Source of the DNA: Fodinibius salsisoli
Lineage (GTDB): Bacteria > Bacteroidota > Rhodothermia > Balneolales > Balneolaceae
Length of the DNA stretch: 64,000 nucleotides
Direction: 5' to 3'
Assembly: GCF_026229185.1 (NCBI RefSeq)
Contig: NZ_JAGGJA010000012.1
Coordinates: forward strand, 1-64,000
Shown here: one piece after another, positions 18,756-28,195 of the stretch
Layout of the letters: the number at the start of each line of letters is the position of its first letter
Numbering within the stretch: the stretch's first letter is position 1
Translations under genes and position numbers: made by a program
Notes under the pieces: generated by a model
Database searches by the model: none
What the model was told of the DNA's origin: nothing
What the model saw: the letters and a program-made list of their open reading frames with translations, nothing else

Positions 18756-20729
18756 TTATCCAGCCTTCTTTTTAGCTTTAAACCGGTTGATAACACCGCC
18801 GTAGAGTACCGCTTCTTTCTGGCGTTCGCTGAAAGAATGCTTCACCTCATACTTTTTATCCTTGGTCTTATTGTGAACCACAATCTCGTTGCCATTCTCA
18901 ATAGCACTTCTGATATCGTTCACGGCCAGTACATCACCCTGATCGATATCTTCATAAGCTCCATTGTCCTTGAACTCCAGCGGAGGTATGCCAAAGTTCA
19001 CCAGGTTTTGCCATCCAATACGAGCATAGCTTTTAGCAATGACCGCTCTCATACCAAGGTAGCGCGGTGCAATGGCAGCATGCTCCCGACTGGAACCCTG
19101 TGCATAGTTCTCTCCGGCAATGACCACATGACCGCCATGTTCTTCCTTGGCCTTCATCGCCCGATCATGGAAATTTTTATCCACAACGTCGAGGGTAAAT
19201 TTACTAATCTCCGGAATGTTACTTCGGAAAGGCAGGACTTCGGCGCCGGCCCGCAGAATTTCATCCGTTGAGATGTCATCCCCCATCTTTAACAGAACCG
19301 GTACTTCAAAGTCACTCAGCTCGTCGAAGTTGGGCATCGTCGAAATATTGGGCCCTTTCTTAATCTTCCCTCGTTTTTCTTTAGGGACGGGCTCGGTCAG
19401 CATATCCGTATTGACAATCGGATTGTCTAACTCCTTAAATTTAGGATAGCTCATCCCGTAGAGTTCTTCCAGGTCGCGTGGATCGGTAATCTTTCCGGTA
19501 AGTGCGGAAGCTGCTGCCGTTTCAGGACTCACGAGAAATACTGAATCTTCTGGTGTTCCCGACCGATCGGGGAAGTTACGCGGAACGGTGCGCAGACTGT
19601 TTTGGCCCGACGCCGGAGCCTGGCCCATCCCGATACAACCGTTACAGCCCGCCTGGTGGATACGCGCGCCTGATTGTACGAGATTAAACATTACATCGTT
19701 CTTGACCATATTCTCGATGATCTGTCGTGATGTAGGATTAATATCATACGAAACGTTCGCATTGACGGTCTTCCCTTTTACAATCTCAGAGGCCATCCAG
19801 AAATCACGATAGCCCGGGTTCGCCGAAGAGCCAACGTACGACTGGTAGATATCCTGCCCTTCTACTTCTCTAACGGGTACTACATTGCCGGGACTGCTGG
19901 GCAGGGCAATCAACGGCTCAACATCATCGAGTATAAGTTCTTCATACTTATCGTATTCGGCGCCTTCGTCAGCAAGAAGCTCCGTAAACTCATCTTCCCG
20001 GCCTTGCGACTTCATAAAACGCCGCACTTCATCATCCGCCGGAAACACGGTACTGGTCGCTCCCATCTCTGTTCCCATATTGGCAATCACGTGCCGATCC
20101 ATCGTGGAGAGATTTTTAAGCCCTTCTCCGAAGTATTCAATAACGTATCCAGTGGCGCCATCCACATCGTAACGCCGTAGCATTTCAAGCACTACATCTT
20201 TAGCGCTTACCCAATCCGGCAGCTCCCCCTTCACTTCAACACCCAGCACTTTGGGCTTTTTGATAAACATGGGTTCACCCGCAATCGCAAAGGCCACATC
20301 AAGTCCACCGGCGCCAATAGCCAACATACCCATACAGCCTGATGCCGGCGTGTGACTGTCCGATCCGGCTAATGTCTTGCCCGGCTTTGCAAACCGTTCG
20401 GTCTCAATGGGGTGGCTTACGCCATTTCCGGGACGACTGAACCACATCCCAAATCGTTCGGCAGCAGATTTCAGAAATACGTGATCATCAGGATTTTTAT
20501 AGTCGGTCTGTATCAGGTTATGGTCTACATACTGGCAAGACACTTCGGTCTGTGCTTCCTCAAGCTCCATTGCTTCCAGCTCGAGCATGACCATGGTTCC
20601 CGTAGCATCCTGGGTGAGCGTTTGATCAATTTTGAGGCCTATTTCTTCTCCTGGCTCAAAGTCCTCCAGCTCCCCCTCTACAAGGTGACTTTTAATTAGC
20701 TTTTGCGTTACATTAAGTGGTTGACTCAT
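18756..20729 (-). CDS. acn: Aconitate hydratase, Aquifex-type (TIGR01342)
   Basis: The enzyme has 657 residues, the length of the shorter Aquifex-type aconitases rather than the 850-900 of AcnA/AcnB. It interconverts citrate and isocitrate through a [4Fe-4S] cluster in the TCA cycle. The cluster cysteines lie in GSDSHTPASGCMG (one) and AGCNGCIGMGQA (two). The swivel domain carries ENYAQGSSREHAAIAPRYLG, the substrate-binding QGSSREH segment. It is a single gene followed by its own terminator. The start MSQPLNVTQK agrees with family members. Confidence 0.95.
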   Translation of the reverse strand: MSQPLNVTQKLIKSHLVEGELEDFEPGEEIGLKIDQTLTQDATGTMVMLELEAMELEEAQTEVSCQYVDHNLIQTDYKNPDDHVFLKSAAERFGMWFSRPGNGVSHPIETERFAKPGKTLAGSDSHTPASGCMGMLAIGAGGLDVAFAIAGEPMFIKKPKVLGVEVKGELPDWVSAKDVVLEMLRRYDVDGATGYVIEYFGEGLKNLSTMDRHVIANMGTEMGATSTVFPADDEVRRFMKSQGREDEFTELLADEGAEYDKYEELILDDVEPLIALPSSPGNVVPVREVEGQDIYQSYVGSSANPGYRDFWMASEIVKGKTVNANVSYDINPTSRQIIENMVKNDVMFNLVQSGARIHQAGCNGCIGMGQAPASGQNSLRTVPRNFPDRSGTPEDSVFLVSPETAAASALTGKITDPRDLEELYGMSYPKFKELDNPIVNTDMLTEPVPKEKRGKIKKGPNISTMPNFDELSDFEVPVLLKMGDDISTDEILRAGAEVLPFRSNIPEISKFTLDVVDKNFHDRAMKAKEEHGGHVVIAGENYAQGSSREHAAIAPRYLGMRAVIAKSYARIGWQNLVNFGIPPLEFKDNGAYEDIDQGDVLAVNDIRSAIENGNEIVVHNKTKDKKYEVKHSFSERQKEAVLYGGVINRFKAKKKAG

Positions 20730-21119
20730 AAATAATGGTTTTTTTAGAATCTTCTATTTCCTAATTATGTAATGCATATTTGTGCTTAAATCGTTTCCAA
20801 AATATAAGTAGTGGCACTTTTTTTCTTCTCTGATAGCTCCAAAAGGCTAATTTATAAACATTCTAATCTAAGCTTGCAAAAATCAGCTTAGTTTTTATCT
20901 TTTTTTTTATTAACTATAGAATAAGAGAATATTACATTATTGCAGTAGCTGAAAAGGAATATGAATTATGGGAAATACTATTAACCATATCCGATCGTTG
21001 ATCTATCGCCGATCAGCACCCTCTACTTAGCCATAGCCTACCCGGCATAATATCCGAGGATCTTACGCTACGTATCCAACAAAAATTGATTTTTTAAATA
21101 AGCACAATAGGAGAATATC
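20730..21119. other. Intergenic region upstream of acn and the Dabb gene
   Basis: These 390 bases are AT-rich and separate divergent genes, so they must hold both promoters. I saw no convincing coding frame, RNA gene or strong inverted repeat. Confidence 0.5.
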
Positions 21120-21440
21120 ATGATTCGACACGTTGTAATGTGGAAATTGAAAGACAATGCTGAAGGAGCCACGAAGGAAAAGAATGCTGAAAAAATGAAG
21201 TTAATTCTGGAGGGGCTGAAAATAAATATTGATGAGATAAAAAATGTTGAAGTAGGTCTCAACATAACGGAAGACGATGAAGAGTCAGGTTATGCCTATG
21301 ATGTGGTCTTAATTTCTGATTTTGAAACGGAGCTGGATTATACCATGTATACCCGGAATAACCACCACAAAAAAGCATTGAAGTTTATCAATTCAGTGAT
21401 TGAAGAGCGGCGGTTTGTAGATTACAAAGTCGATATTTAG
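21120..21440 (+). CDS. Dabb-family stress-responsive protein
   Basis: This 106-residue protein belongs to the Dabb (stress-responsive A/B barrel) family, a small dimeric ferredoxin-like fold. The start MIRHVVMWKLKDNAEGATKE is the typical first strand with the conserved His4. It continues with DEIKNVEVGLNI, an acidic DVVLISDFETELDYTMY stretch and the closing ERRFVDYKVDI. A catalytic role is unknown; relatives occur in stress and in polyketide-like pathways. GGAG-type purines (AGGAGAATATC) just upstream of 21120 support the start. Confidence 0.9.
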   Translation: MIRHVVMWKLKDNAEGATKEKNAEKMKLILEGLKINIDEIKNVEVGLNITEDDEESGYAYDVVLISDFETELDYTMYTRNNHHKKALKFINSVIEERRFVDYKVDI

Positions 21441-21485
21441 TGGGTTCTCAAGAAAAGCGGGCAGGTTCTTCCAGCTACTTGGCTT

Positions 21486-22280
21486 CTACGAAACTGTCCG
21501 CCTTTTATTTGCTTGACTTACCAGTTCTTTAAAGATAGCTCGCTGGGCCGGAATCTGGGGCATATATTCGGGATGCCATTGCACGCCAATCAAGAAGGGC
21601 TTTCTATCATATTCAATAGCTTGAATGATGCCGTTCTCTTCTTTAGCTGCGATCACGATGCCTTCACCGCAACGATCGATAGCTTGATGATGCAGCGCAT
21701 TAATCCAGTCCTGCTCAAATGACAAGATACCCGACAGAAGGCTTCCATCAGTAATAGCTATCTTTTTTCGGGGCCAAACGGAATAGATATAGGGTGTTTC
21801 CGTATAAAAGTCTGTGATATCGTTGTGAAGGGTTCCGCCAAAGTGAATATTAATGAGCTGAGCTCCCCTGCAGATTCCCAGAACAGGCCATTTGTTTTCG
21901 AGAGCTTTTCTCAACAATTTCAGTTCCATCTGATCTCGATCCTTACTTTTCTTCGGTGACTTCGTAGAGAAAATTGCCCGGACTAAAAAAATTATGGGCA
22001 AAAACAGGATGTTGAGGATCATTCGGAAAAAGCCTCGGGAACGGTCTTGTCCCTTTAATCCAACAGATGCAGCCCCTTCCCCGCCATAGAATCGGGGACT
22101 TATATCCGCACCCCCTCCCAAGATAAGCCCATGAAGCTCTACTTCAGGCTTTTCATTACCAGGCTGTATCCGGATTGCCTTGCCCCCATGTAAAAAAACG
22201 GCCCATTTGGTAAATAGCCAGGCTGCCGTACCTCCGCGATCGGGACCGGTCACTCCAATATTAGGTTTAGGTTCACTCAT
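21486..22280 (-). CDS. Class I glutamine amidotransferase-like hydrolase (peptidase C26)
   Basis: This 264-residue protein has the nucleophile elbow WPVLGICRGAQLINIHFGG, with the catalytic Cys, and GVQWHPEYMPQ, with the His and Glu of the triad. It belongs to the gamma-glutamyl-GABA hydrolase-like C26 peptidases. A hydrophobic insert (IILNILFLPIIFLVRAIFS, about residues 88-106) is unusual and may anchor it to the membrane. It overlaps the preceding amidoligase gene by 8 bases, so the two products are made together. In such pairs the amidoligase forms, and the C26 enzyme probably removes, an amide bond to glutamate or a peptide. Confidence 0.87.
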   Translation of the reverse strand: MSEPKPNIGVTGPDRGGTAAWLFTKWAVFLHGGKAIRIQPGNEKPEVELHGLILGGGADISPRFYGGEGAASVGLKGQDRSRGFFRMILNILFLPIIFLVRAIFSTKSPKKSKDRDQMELKLLRKALENKWPVLGICRGAQLINIHFGGTLHNDITDFYTETPYIYSVWPRKKIAITDGSLLSGILSFEQDWINALHHQAIDRCGEGIVIAAKEENGIIQAIEYDRKPFLIGVQWHPEYMPQIPAQRAIFKELVSQANKRRTVS

Positions 22281-23277
22281 CTAAATCTAACAAAATGGCT
22301 ATGGTTTGTGCCCATTCTTTGTGAAATGAGAGCAGTGTATCCCGATCTCTAACCAAATAAAGGCGGCTCAGCTTTTGCAGCATCTCTTGGTCTTCAGCTA
22401 ATTGTTCAGCGACCATCCAATACGCTAACTCTTCCGTAAAGCGCCAACTTTCATCATCAATACGGCTGTTGGGCAACCGATAATGAAAGGTTGGCCGGGG
22501 CCTGTTCTTTTCCCCTTTCATCACCTGCTGGACACGCTCACTATTGTGCATCCCCAAAATAGGCATCATATCCAACGGACGGTTTCGGCTTGGATTAAAT
22601 TTCAGGTAGTCTTCAACAAACTGGGCTTTATCAGGATCATACTTAGGGTCCAGGATATTGCGGACATACCGTTCCGGAAAAGGATCGACGAAGGGAGAAA
22701 TTCGACGCGAAATGTCAATATTCAGCTTCGATAATAACCAGGGATAGACCAACAGAAAGGCTCGCAGATACCGAAGCAACGTTGGGGTTCTAAGATCCGG
22801 CGCCTCAACATTAATATGCATTCCAAAGGCATGTACCAGTGATGCTTTAGTTCCTTCGGCCCTGTTTTCTTGTAAAGCCCGGCGCAGCACCTCCAGCCTG
22901 GACAGCTTATTTAGAGGTATGGGAGGCATCACAATTTCGATGGGCACAACAGACATGGCAAGTTTATCGATCATCTCTTCTACAGATTTCCGAAAAGACC
23001 CTTCCTCTAAATCCAAGTTGGAAGTATCAAAAACGTCCTGTCGCGCTATCTTCTGCAACACCCGGGCATCCAGTTCTACCGTAAAATGGCCCAGTTCTGT
23101 GTCTGTAACCTGCACGTCATAGCGATTATTTTGCTTTATACTACCTCCAAAAAGGTTACAAATAATTTGAGCCGTCTTGGTAATACTGATGCCGGCAAAT
23201 TCAAGTTCAAATCCCACGTTCCGGGGATTGCCCTCGCTGTTCGTTTTAACAGGAGGTGATGGATATGGGTCAGCCAT
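22273..23277 (-). CDS. Amidoligase-family protein (COOH-NH2 ligase fold)
   Basis: The protein has 334 residues from ATG 23277. The N-terminal RNVGFELEFAGIS is the first glutamine-synthetase-like strand of the amidoligase family (E-x-E metal ligands), followed by HFTVELDARVLQ with a second E and D, and HAFGMHINVEAPDL (HxH/N ligands). These residues match the ATP- and metal-binding site of amidoligases, which join a carboxylate to an amine. The substrate is unknown. It is translationally coupled to the C26 amidotransferase downstream. It has no signal peptide. Confidence 0.8.
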   Translation of the reverse strand: MADPYPSPPVKTNSEGNPRNVGFELEFAGISITKTAQIICNLFGGSIKQNNRYDVQVTDTELGHFTVELDARVLQKIARQDVFDTSNLDLEEGSFRKSVEEMIDKLAMSVVPIEIVMPPIPLNKLSRLEVLRRALQENRAEGTKASLVHAFGMHINVEAPDLRTPTLLRYLRAFLLVYPWLLSKLNIDISRRISPFVDPFPERYVRNILDPKYDPDKAQFVEDYLKFNPSRNRPLDMMPILGMHNSERVQQVMKGEKNRPRPTFHYRLPNSRIDDESWRFTEELAYWMVAEQLAEDQEMLQKLSRLYLVRDRDTLLSFHKEWAQTIAILLDLDE

Positions 23278-23443
23278 AAAGATCAATTAATTGAATAAAA
23301 TAGAGAAAAATACAGAAATCCTGCTTGCTTAATGCATGTAAAAGGTTGAAAACGACGCCAAAAACTATTTGCCAACATGAAAACTTCTTAGCATAATTGA
23401 AATTAAATCAAAAATAACCATTCCTATACCCAAGGAGCAATTC

Positions 23444-24742
23444 ATGAATAGACTCTTTATAATACTGCTTCTGATACTTGTCGTTCCATCAATCACATTT
23501 TCTCAGCAAACGCCACAGGCTTTTGCAGGTGCAAAGATTATCCCCGTTGAGGGTGAGCCTATACCTGAAGGCACACTCATTGTTGAAAATGGTAAAATAA
23601 CAGCTATTGGTCCAAGCAGCGATGTTTCAATCCCCGGTGATGCCCAAACCCATGATGTCTCGGGCAAAGTAATCATACCCGGTCTGGTTGACTCCCACTC
23701 TCACATCGGCAGCGGCGACGGCGGAGATCGCTCTTCTGCCATGCACCCTGATGTGCGTATCCTCGACAGTATTGATCCCCGCAGCGACACTTTCAAAAAA
23801 GCCCTTGCAGGGGGAATTACCACGGTTAACGTTATGCCCGGCTCGGGTCATCTGATGAGCGGGAAAACGGCCTATCTTAAACTTCGGGAAGCAGACACTA
23901 TTGAAGAAATGCTCTTTGTTGATGATCCTACCAACGGTGTGGCCGGAGGACTGAAAATGGCCAACGGCACGAATCCCATTGGCGAGGGTCCTTTCCCGGG
24001 TACTCGCGCCAAATCGGCCGCTATGGTCCGCGAGCTTTTTATTAAAGCACAAAATTATAAACAAAAACTGGAGCAGGCCGACGGTGATACCGAAAAAATG
24101 CCGACCCGCGACCTTGGTATGGAGACGTTGGTGCAAGTACTTGACGGAGAACGCGTTGTTCACAACCACACCCATCGCCATGATGATATACTTACCGCCA
24201 TCCGTTTGTCTGAAGAATTCGGATACCGCCTGGTGCTCCACCATGTGAGCGAAGCCTGGAAGGTTCCGGAAGAAATAGCAAAGGCGGAGGTTCCCGCTTC
24301 TATTATTGTGCTGGACTCTCCCGGTGGTAAGATGGAGGCTACTGACATTCGATACGAAAATGGGGCCGTCCTTGAAGAGGCCGGCGTTACGGTTGGGTAC
24401 CATACGGATGCCTCTATTACCGACACGCGATTATTCTTACGTTCGGCCGCCTTTGGGGTACGCGCCGGTATGAGTCGTGACGCTGCGCTCAAAGCAGTTA
24501 CCATCGCCAATGCAAAAATGCTTGACCTTCAAGATCGGGTCGGGACTCTCGAGGAAGAGAAAGATGCTGACTTTGTAATCCTCTCAGGCGATCCCCTCAG
24601 CACTTATACCCGCGTGCAGCAGACCTGGGTAGAAGGCCAAAAACGCTTTGACATATCAAATCCAGATGATAAAAAATACGCTACCGGTGGGTACAAGGTG
24701 TTTGAGCGGGCGACCCAAAACCATCATCACGGACGACACTAA
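23444..24742 (+). CDS. Secreted amidohydrolase, metal site intact
   Basis: This 432-residue protein has a signal peptide (RLFIILLLILVVPSITFSQQ, cleaved near residue 21). It folds as an amidohydrolase-superfamily TIM barrel, with the HxH motif GLVDSHSHIG and later ligands in RVVHNHTHRHDD, LVLHHVSEAW and VGYHTDASITD. The strand LKMANGTNPIGEGPFPGTRA is a family insert. It probably hydrolyses an amide, imide or phosphoester in the periplasm. A paralogue follows 47 bases downstream, and the two are likely made as a pair. Confidence 0.88.
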   Translation: MNRLFIILLLILVVPSITFSQQTPQAFAGAKIIPVEGEPIPEGTLIVENGKITAIGPSSDVSIPGDAQTHDVSGKVIIPGLVDSHSHIGSGDGGDRSSAMHPDVRILDSIDPRSDTFKKALAGGITTVNVMPGSGHLMSGKTAYLKLREADTIEEMLFVDDPTNGVAGGLKMANGTNPIGEGPFPGTRAKSAAMVRELFIKAQNYKQKLEQADGDTEKMPTRDLGMETLVQVLDGERVVHNHTHRHDDILTAIRLSEEFGYRLVLHHVSEAWKVPEEIAKAEVPASIIVLDSPGGKMEATDIRYENGAVLEEAGVTVGYHTDASITDTRLFLRSAAFGVRAGMSRDAALKAVTIANAKMLDLQDRVGTLEEEKDADFVILSGDPLSTYTRVQQTWVEGQKRFDISNPDDKKYATGGYKVFERATQNHHHGRH

Positions 24743-24789
24743 CGACCCGAATTTTGCATTTTTGTTTGAACTTTAAACGCATTGACATC

Positions 24790-25986
24790 ATGAAAAAACG
24801 CATTTCACTCATACTGGTTTTTACCCTTGGCCTTATCAGTATTACTCATGCCCAACTTGCCGTTAAGGCAGATACCATTTACACCATGGCTGGTTCAAAA
24901 GTTGTAGATGGCGTAATTTTAATCAACGGCGAACAGATTGAAGCCGTAGGTTCTTCCTCAGACGTTGATATCCCCGGTAATTATGAAGTGCATGAAACTT
25001 CGGTGGCTACGCCCGGCTTTATTGATGCTCGTTCTGTGGTAGGGTTAGCCGGAATCTATAATCAAGATCAAGACCAGGATCAGCTGGAAACTTCCAATGC
25101 CATCCAGCCCGAACTGCGGGCCTTTGATGCCTATAATGCGCGTGAAGAATTAGTCAAGTTTGTGCTTGGCAAAGGCGTAACGACCACCCATACGGGGCAC
25201 GGACCGGGGGCTTTGGCCAGCGGACAAACGATGATCGCCAAAACAGCCTATAATACGGTTGAAGAAGCCCTGGTTGATTCTGCGACCACCGTGGCGTTCA
25301 CCTTAACCTCTGGGGTCCGCCGAAACTTTGATAAGCCGGGTACTCGTTCCAAAGGGATGGCCATGCTGCGCCAGAAATTTATTGAAGCCCAGGAATACGC
25401 GGAGAAGCAGAACTCCGATGACCCGCCCTCCAGCAACTTAACATTACAGGCCATGGCTGATGTATTAAATGGTAAGCTGACAGCGATGATCACGGCACAA
25501 CGCGCCCAGGACATCATGACGGCCCTTCGACTACAAGAAGAGTTCGGTTTCGATATGATTTTGGACGGTGCAGCAGAAGCATATATGGTGTTAGATGAAA
25601 TCAAAGCTTCCGGAGTACCGGTTATCATCCATCCAACCATGGTACGCACTTATGGGGATACCCAAAACGCCAGCTTTTCTACGGCCGGCAAACTTCATGA
25701 GGCCGGAATTCCTTTTGCATTCCAAAGTGGCTTTGAAGGCTATGTACCCAAAACCCGTATTGTGCTTTATGAAGCCGCTATTGCCACCGCCTATGGCTTG
25801 CCGCGCGAAGCTGCCCTGCAGGCACTGACCAGCAGCTCGGCCCAAATTCTGGGAATCTCTAATTCCGTGGGTTCACTCGAAGAAGGCAAAGACGCCGACA
25901 TTGTACTTTTTGATGGTGATCCGCTGGAATATACCTCGCACATCAGTGCAGTTATTGTGGATGGCAAAGTGGTCAAGGGCAATTAG
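24790..25986 (+). CDS. Secreted amidohydrolase paralogue lacking metal ligands
   Basis: This 398-residue protein has a signal peptide (RISLILVFTLGLISITHA, cleaved near residue 20). It aligns throughout with the preceding amidohydrolase (VKADTIYTMAGSKVVDG and the EGKDADIVLFDGDPLEYTS end). Every metal-binding element is replaced, however: DSHSHIG becomes DARSVVG, NHTHRHDD becomes ITAQRAQD, HHVSEAW becomes DGAAEAY, and YHTDASI becomes FQSGFEG. It is therefore probably catalytically dead and may stabilise or regulate its active partner as a heteromer. The ATG at 24790 starts the signal peptide; an upstream frame to 24754 is not likely used. Confidence 0.85.
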   Translation: MKKRISLILVFTLGLISITHAQLAVKADTIYTMAGSKVVDGVILINGEQIEAVGSSSDVDIPGNYEVHETSVATPGFIDARSVVGLAGIYNQDQDQDQLETSNAIQPELRAFDAYNAREELVKFVLGKGVTTTHTGHGPGALASGQTMIAKTAYNTVEEALVDSATTVAFTLTSGVRRNFDKPGTRSKGMAMLRQKFIEAQEYAEKQNSDDPPSSNLTLQAMADVLNGKLTAMITAQRAQDIMTALRLQEEFGFDMILDGAAEAYMVLDEIKASGVPVIIHPTMVRTYGDTQNASFSTAGKLHEAGIPFAFQSGFEGYVPKTRIVLYEAAIATAYGLPREAALQALTSSSAQILGISNSVGSLEEGKDADIVLFDGDPLEYTSHISAVIVDGKVVKGN

Positions 25987-26118
25987 ATATAAAGCAAATT
26001 GGATATAAGGGATATTAGACGCAGTCCCTTATACCTCTATAGCCCTGTTCTAAAATCCATAACATTTATTGATTTTTTGCGTAAAGTATCATTGAATACA
26101 AATTAATCAGATCATATT

Positions 26119-26316
26119 ATGAGTGGACGCGGATCGACTGGAAACGTAATTGCAGCATTAGCCAGCTTTTTTATCCCCGGTTTGGGACAGCTCCTGCAAG
26201 GACGATTGATTAAAGCAGCTATACAATTTGTATTGGCCGGAGCTCTATGGCTCATTTGGATGGGCTGGATTATCCATCTCTGGTCTATTTATGATGCCGC
26301 TACCTTTAAAGGATAA
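26119..26316 (+). CDS. Small two-helix membrane protein
   Basis: This 65-residue protein has two hydrophobic segments, NVIAALASFFIPGLGQLLQG and AIQFVLAGALWLIWMGWIIH. The GLGQLLQGRL motif between them is typical of TM2-like small membrane proteins in Bacteroidota and Balneolota. Function is unknown. It sits 12 bases upstream of the Smr-domain gene, so the two are probably co-transcribed. Confidence 0.75.
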   Translation: MSGRGSTGNVIAALASFFIPGLGQLLQGRLIKAAIQFVLAGALWLIWMGWIIHLWSIYDAATFKG

Positions 26317-26328
26317 GCAGACAGGAAA

Positions 26329-26616
26329 ATGACAGACGAACCCAACCCTCAAGAACTTCCTATTGATGGAACACTCGATCTGCATACGTTTCGTCCGCAG
26401 GACCTGGGCGATCTGATCCCCGATTACATCGATGCCTGCCGTGAGCAAGACATCAGCCAAATTCGCATTATCCATGGGAAGGGCACCGGTAACCTCCGTC
26501 GTTCGGTGCACGCTCTGCTGGACCGTAATCCCTATGTAGAAAGCTATTCCCTGGCTCATGACCACAGCGGATGGGGAGCTACGGTTGCCGTATTAAATAT
26601 TAAAGAGAAGCGATAA
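26329..26616 (+). CDS. Smr-domain protein
   Basis: This 95-residue protein is almost entirely a Smr (MutS2 C-terminal) domain. It has the LDLHTFRP start, IRIIHGKGTGNLRRSVHALL (the HGxGxG signature) and SYSLAHDHSGWGATVAVL. Smr domains nick or bind nucleic acid, and in free-standing form they may act on RNA or recombination intermediates. It shares its transcript with the small membrane gene upstream. A MutS-like ATPase lacking an Smr domain is at 28196-30025, but there is no evidence that the two work together. Confidence 0.9.
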   Translation: MTDEPNPQELPIDGTLDLHTFRPQDLGDLIPDYIDACREQDISQIRIIHGKGTGNLRRSVHALLDRNPYVESYSLAHDHSGWGATVAVLNIKEKR

Positions 26617-26699
26617 TACAGCCTAAACCCTATCTTTTTTATCAATAGAGCTTGCCTTATTATCGCTGTCTCTTCCGTTGTATCCTCCTACACGCAACT

Positions 26700-27920
26700 T
26701 TATTCGATAGCGATGACCTCAGCTGCTCCCGGAATCAGCGCATTTTGAGTCGCCCATAACACACCGTCTTTACCGAACGTAATCGCGGTCAAAATTGGAA
26801 TACCTGTAGCTACTTCGCTGCAGTTCAAACTGCTTAGATCACAGGCATTGATCGTGCCTCCGGCAATAGCTCCCGGGCCCAGTACTTCTACAGCAAACCA
26901 ACTCAGCTCATCAAGCTCCGCAACATGAAGTATTCCATTTTCATCAAAGGCGAGATCGATAATGGAAGTGAAGCCTCCATCAAATACTTTTACGCAGTCG
27001 GGGCTAGATCCACAGACCGCTTCTGAAGCATCGGGTGAAACTCGCCAAATATTGGAAGCGCCAGTGGGGGCAGGAAACCCCTTCAGCTCGCCAACATAAT
27101 AGTAGCCGTCCGGACCAATGGCTACACTTGTGGGGACCGGCTGGGCGGGGATGTTGGGCGGAAGTCCGCATAATGGTGATTCACTGGGGCATTCTTCCAA
27201 ATTCTTAATGTTTTCCGTTGAAACGAGCTCATTGGGAAAAACAGCCAACACCTTCACATGGCCCTGATTCGAAACTTTCAAGAGCGCATTGGCCCCGGGA
27301 TCAGCCACAAGAGCCGATTGTCCGCCCAGCGATTGTACATCAAAAGGATTGGAATCGATTGCTCCGCCATCAGGATTGTTTTCTGCTTCAAAATCATACA
27401 GGTCAACAATCAGCCTGGTTTGGCCTTTTGAAAGTCGGTAAAGCCCCTGCCCGGTATCTTCTTCGGGTGCCCCACTCAATCCTTCCAGAGCCCACATTGA
27501 GCTTTGCCCAAGAGGACTCATATCGGTTACTCCGGGAAGCATGATCTCCGTACCGCCTGTTGTAGACACGACACCGAATCCGGCATCCGCTACAAAAATA
27601 TCACCATTGGGTGAAGTGGTTAATCCAAACAGCGGACTGGCAAATGTAACTTCATCCGACTTTTTAAAAGCACTACTTTTGCCACTATAATCCCATTTCC
27701 TATATATCTTACTGTCACTTAAGATTAAAGGATGGTTAGCCTCATAGGCAAGCTCGGAGTTTTCATAACTTGAAACAGGCTCCACATCTTTAGCAGAATT
27801 GATATCGGTTTGATCACAGGCGACGGCCAAAAGCAAAATAGAAGCTGCCATTAACCAGTAGCCACATCTTTTTACACCTACACATCTTCGATTCTCTACG
27901 AATGGACTTATTCTTTTCAT
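26700..27920 (-). CDS. ScyD/ScyE-like secreted propeller lipoprotein
   Basis: This is a 406-residue protein. The start MKRISPFVENRRC leads into a lipoprotein signal (LMAASILLLAVAC). The mature part is a beta-propeller of ScyD/ScyE type, with DSNPFDVQSLGGQSALVADP, PTSVAIGPDGYYYVGELKGF and FTSIIDLAFDENGILHVAEL. These YVGEL/VADPG blades are the family hallmark. ScyD/ScyE proteins were named from cyanobacterial scytonemin clusters but occur widely, with no proven activity. The gene is transcribed alone on the - strand. Confidence 0.87.
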   Translation of the reverse strand: MKRISPFVENRRCVGVKRCGYWLMAASILLLAVACDQTDINSAKDVEPVSSYENSELAYEANHPLILSDSKIYRKWDYSGKSSAFKKSDEVTFASPLFGLTTSPNGDIFVADAGFGVVSTTGGTEIMLPGVTDMSPLGQSSMWALEGLSGAPEEDTGQGLYRLSKGQTRLIVDLYDFEAENNPDGGAIDSNPFDVQSLGGQSALVADPGANALLKVSNQGHVKVLAVFPNELVSTENIKNLEECPSESPLCGLPPNIPAQPVPTSVAIGPDGYYYVGELKGFPAPTGASNIWRVSPDASEAVCGSSPDCVKVFDGGFTSIIDLAFDENGILHVAELDELSWFAVEVLGPGAIAGGTINACDLSSLNCSEVATGIPILTAITFGKDGVLWATQNALIPGAAEVIAIE

Positions 27921-28195
27921 AATGAATCCCTCTTTTTTATCTCTGATTTATTATTTAGGTGGGTAATAGATGCCTGATCATTGATGAGTAGAAATTATAA
28001 TATGAAAAATCGATCACATTTTAAATATCTATGTTTATGATCACAAAATTCCACCCTCCAACTTCGATCGTTGTGTAAATAATGATTAAGATCAGTATAT
28101 TATCCGGCAGATTAGCTACCTGCGATGCTGAAAGTATATGTTCAGTACCTTTCTTTATTTTAAGTTGAATTGAATCCCTATTAATAACCACTTCG

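Noticed and set aside
23627-24403. 258-residue open frame on the - strand
   Set aside because: It is an antisense shadow of the first amidohydrolase gene, caused by its codon composition.
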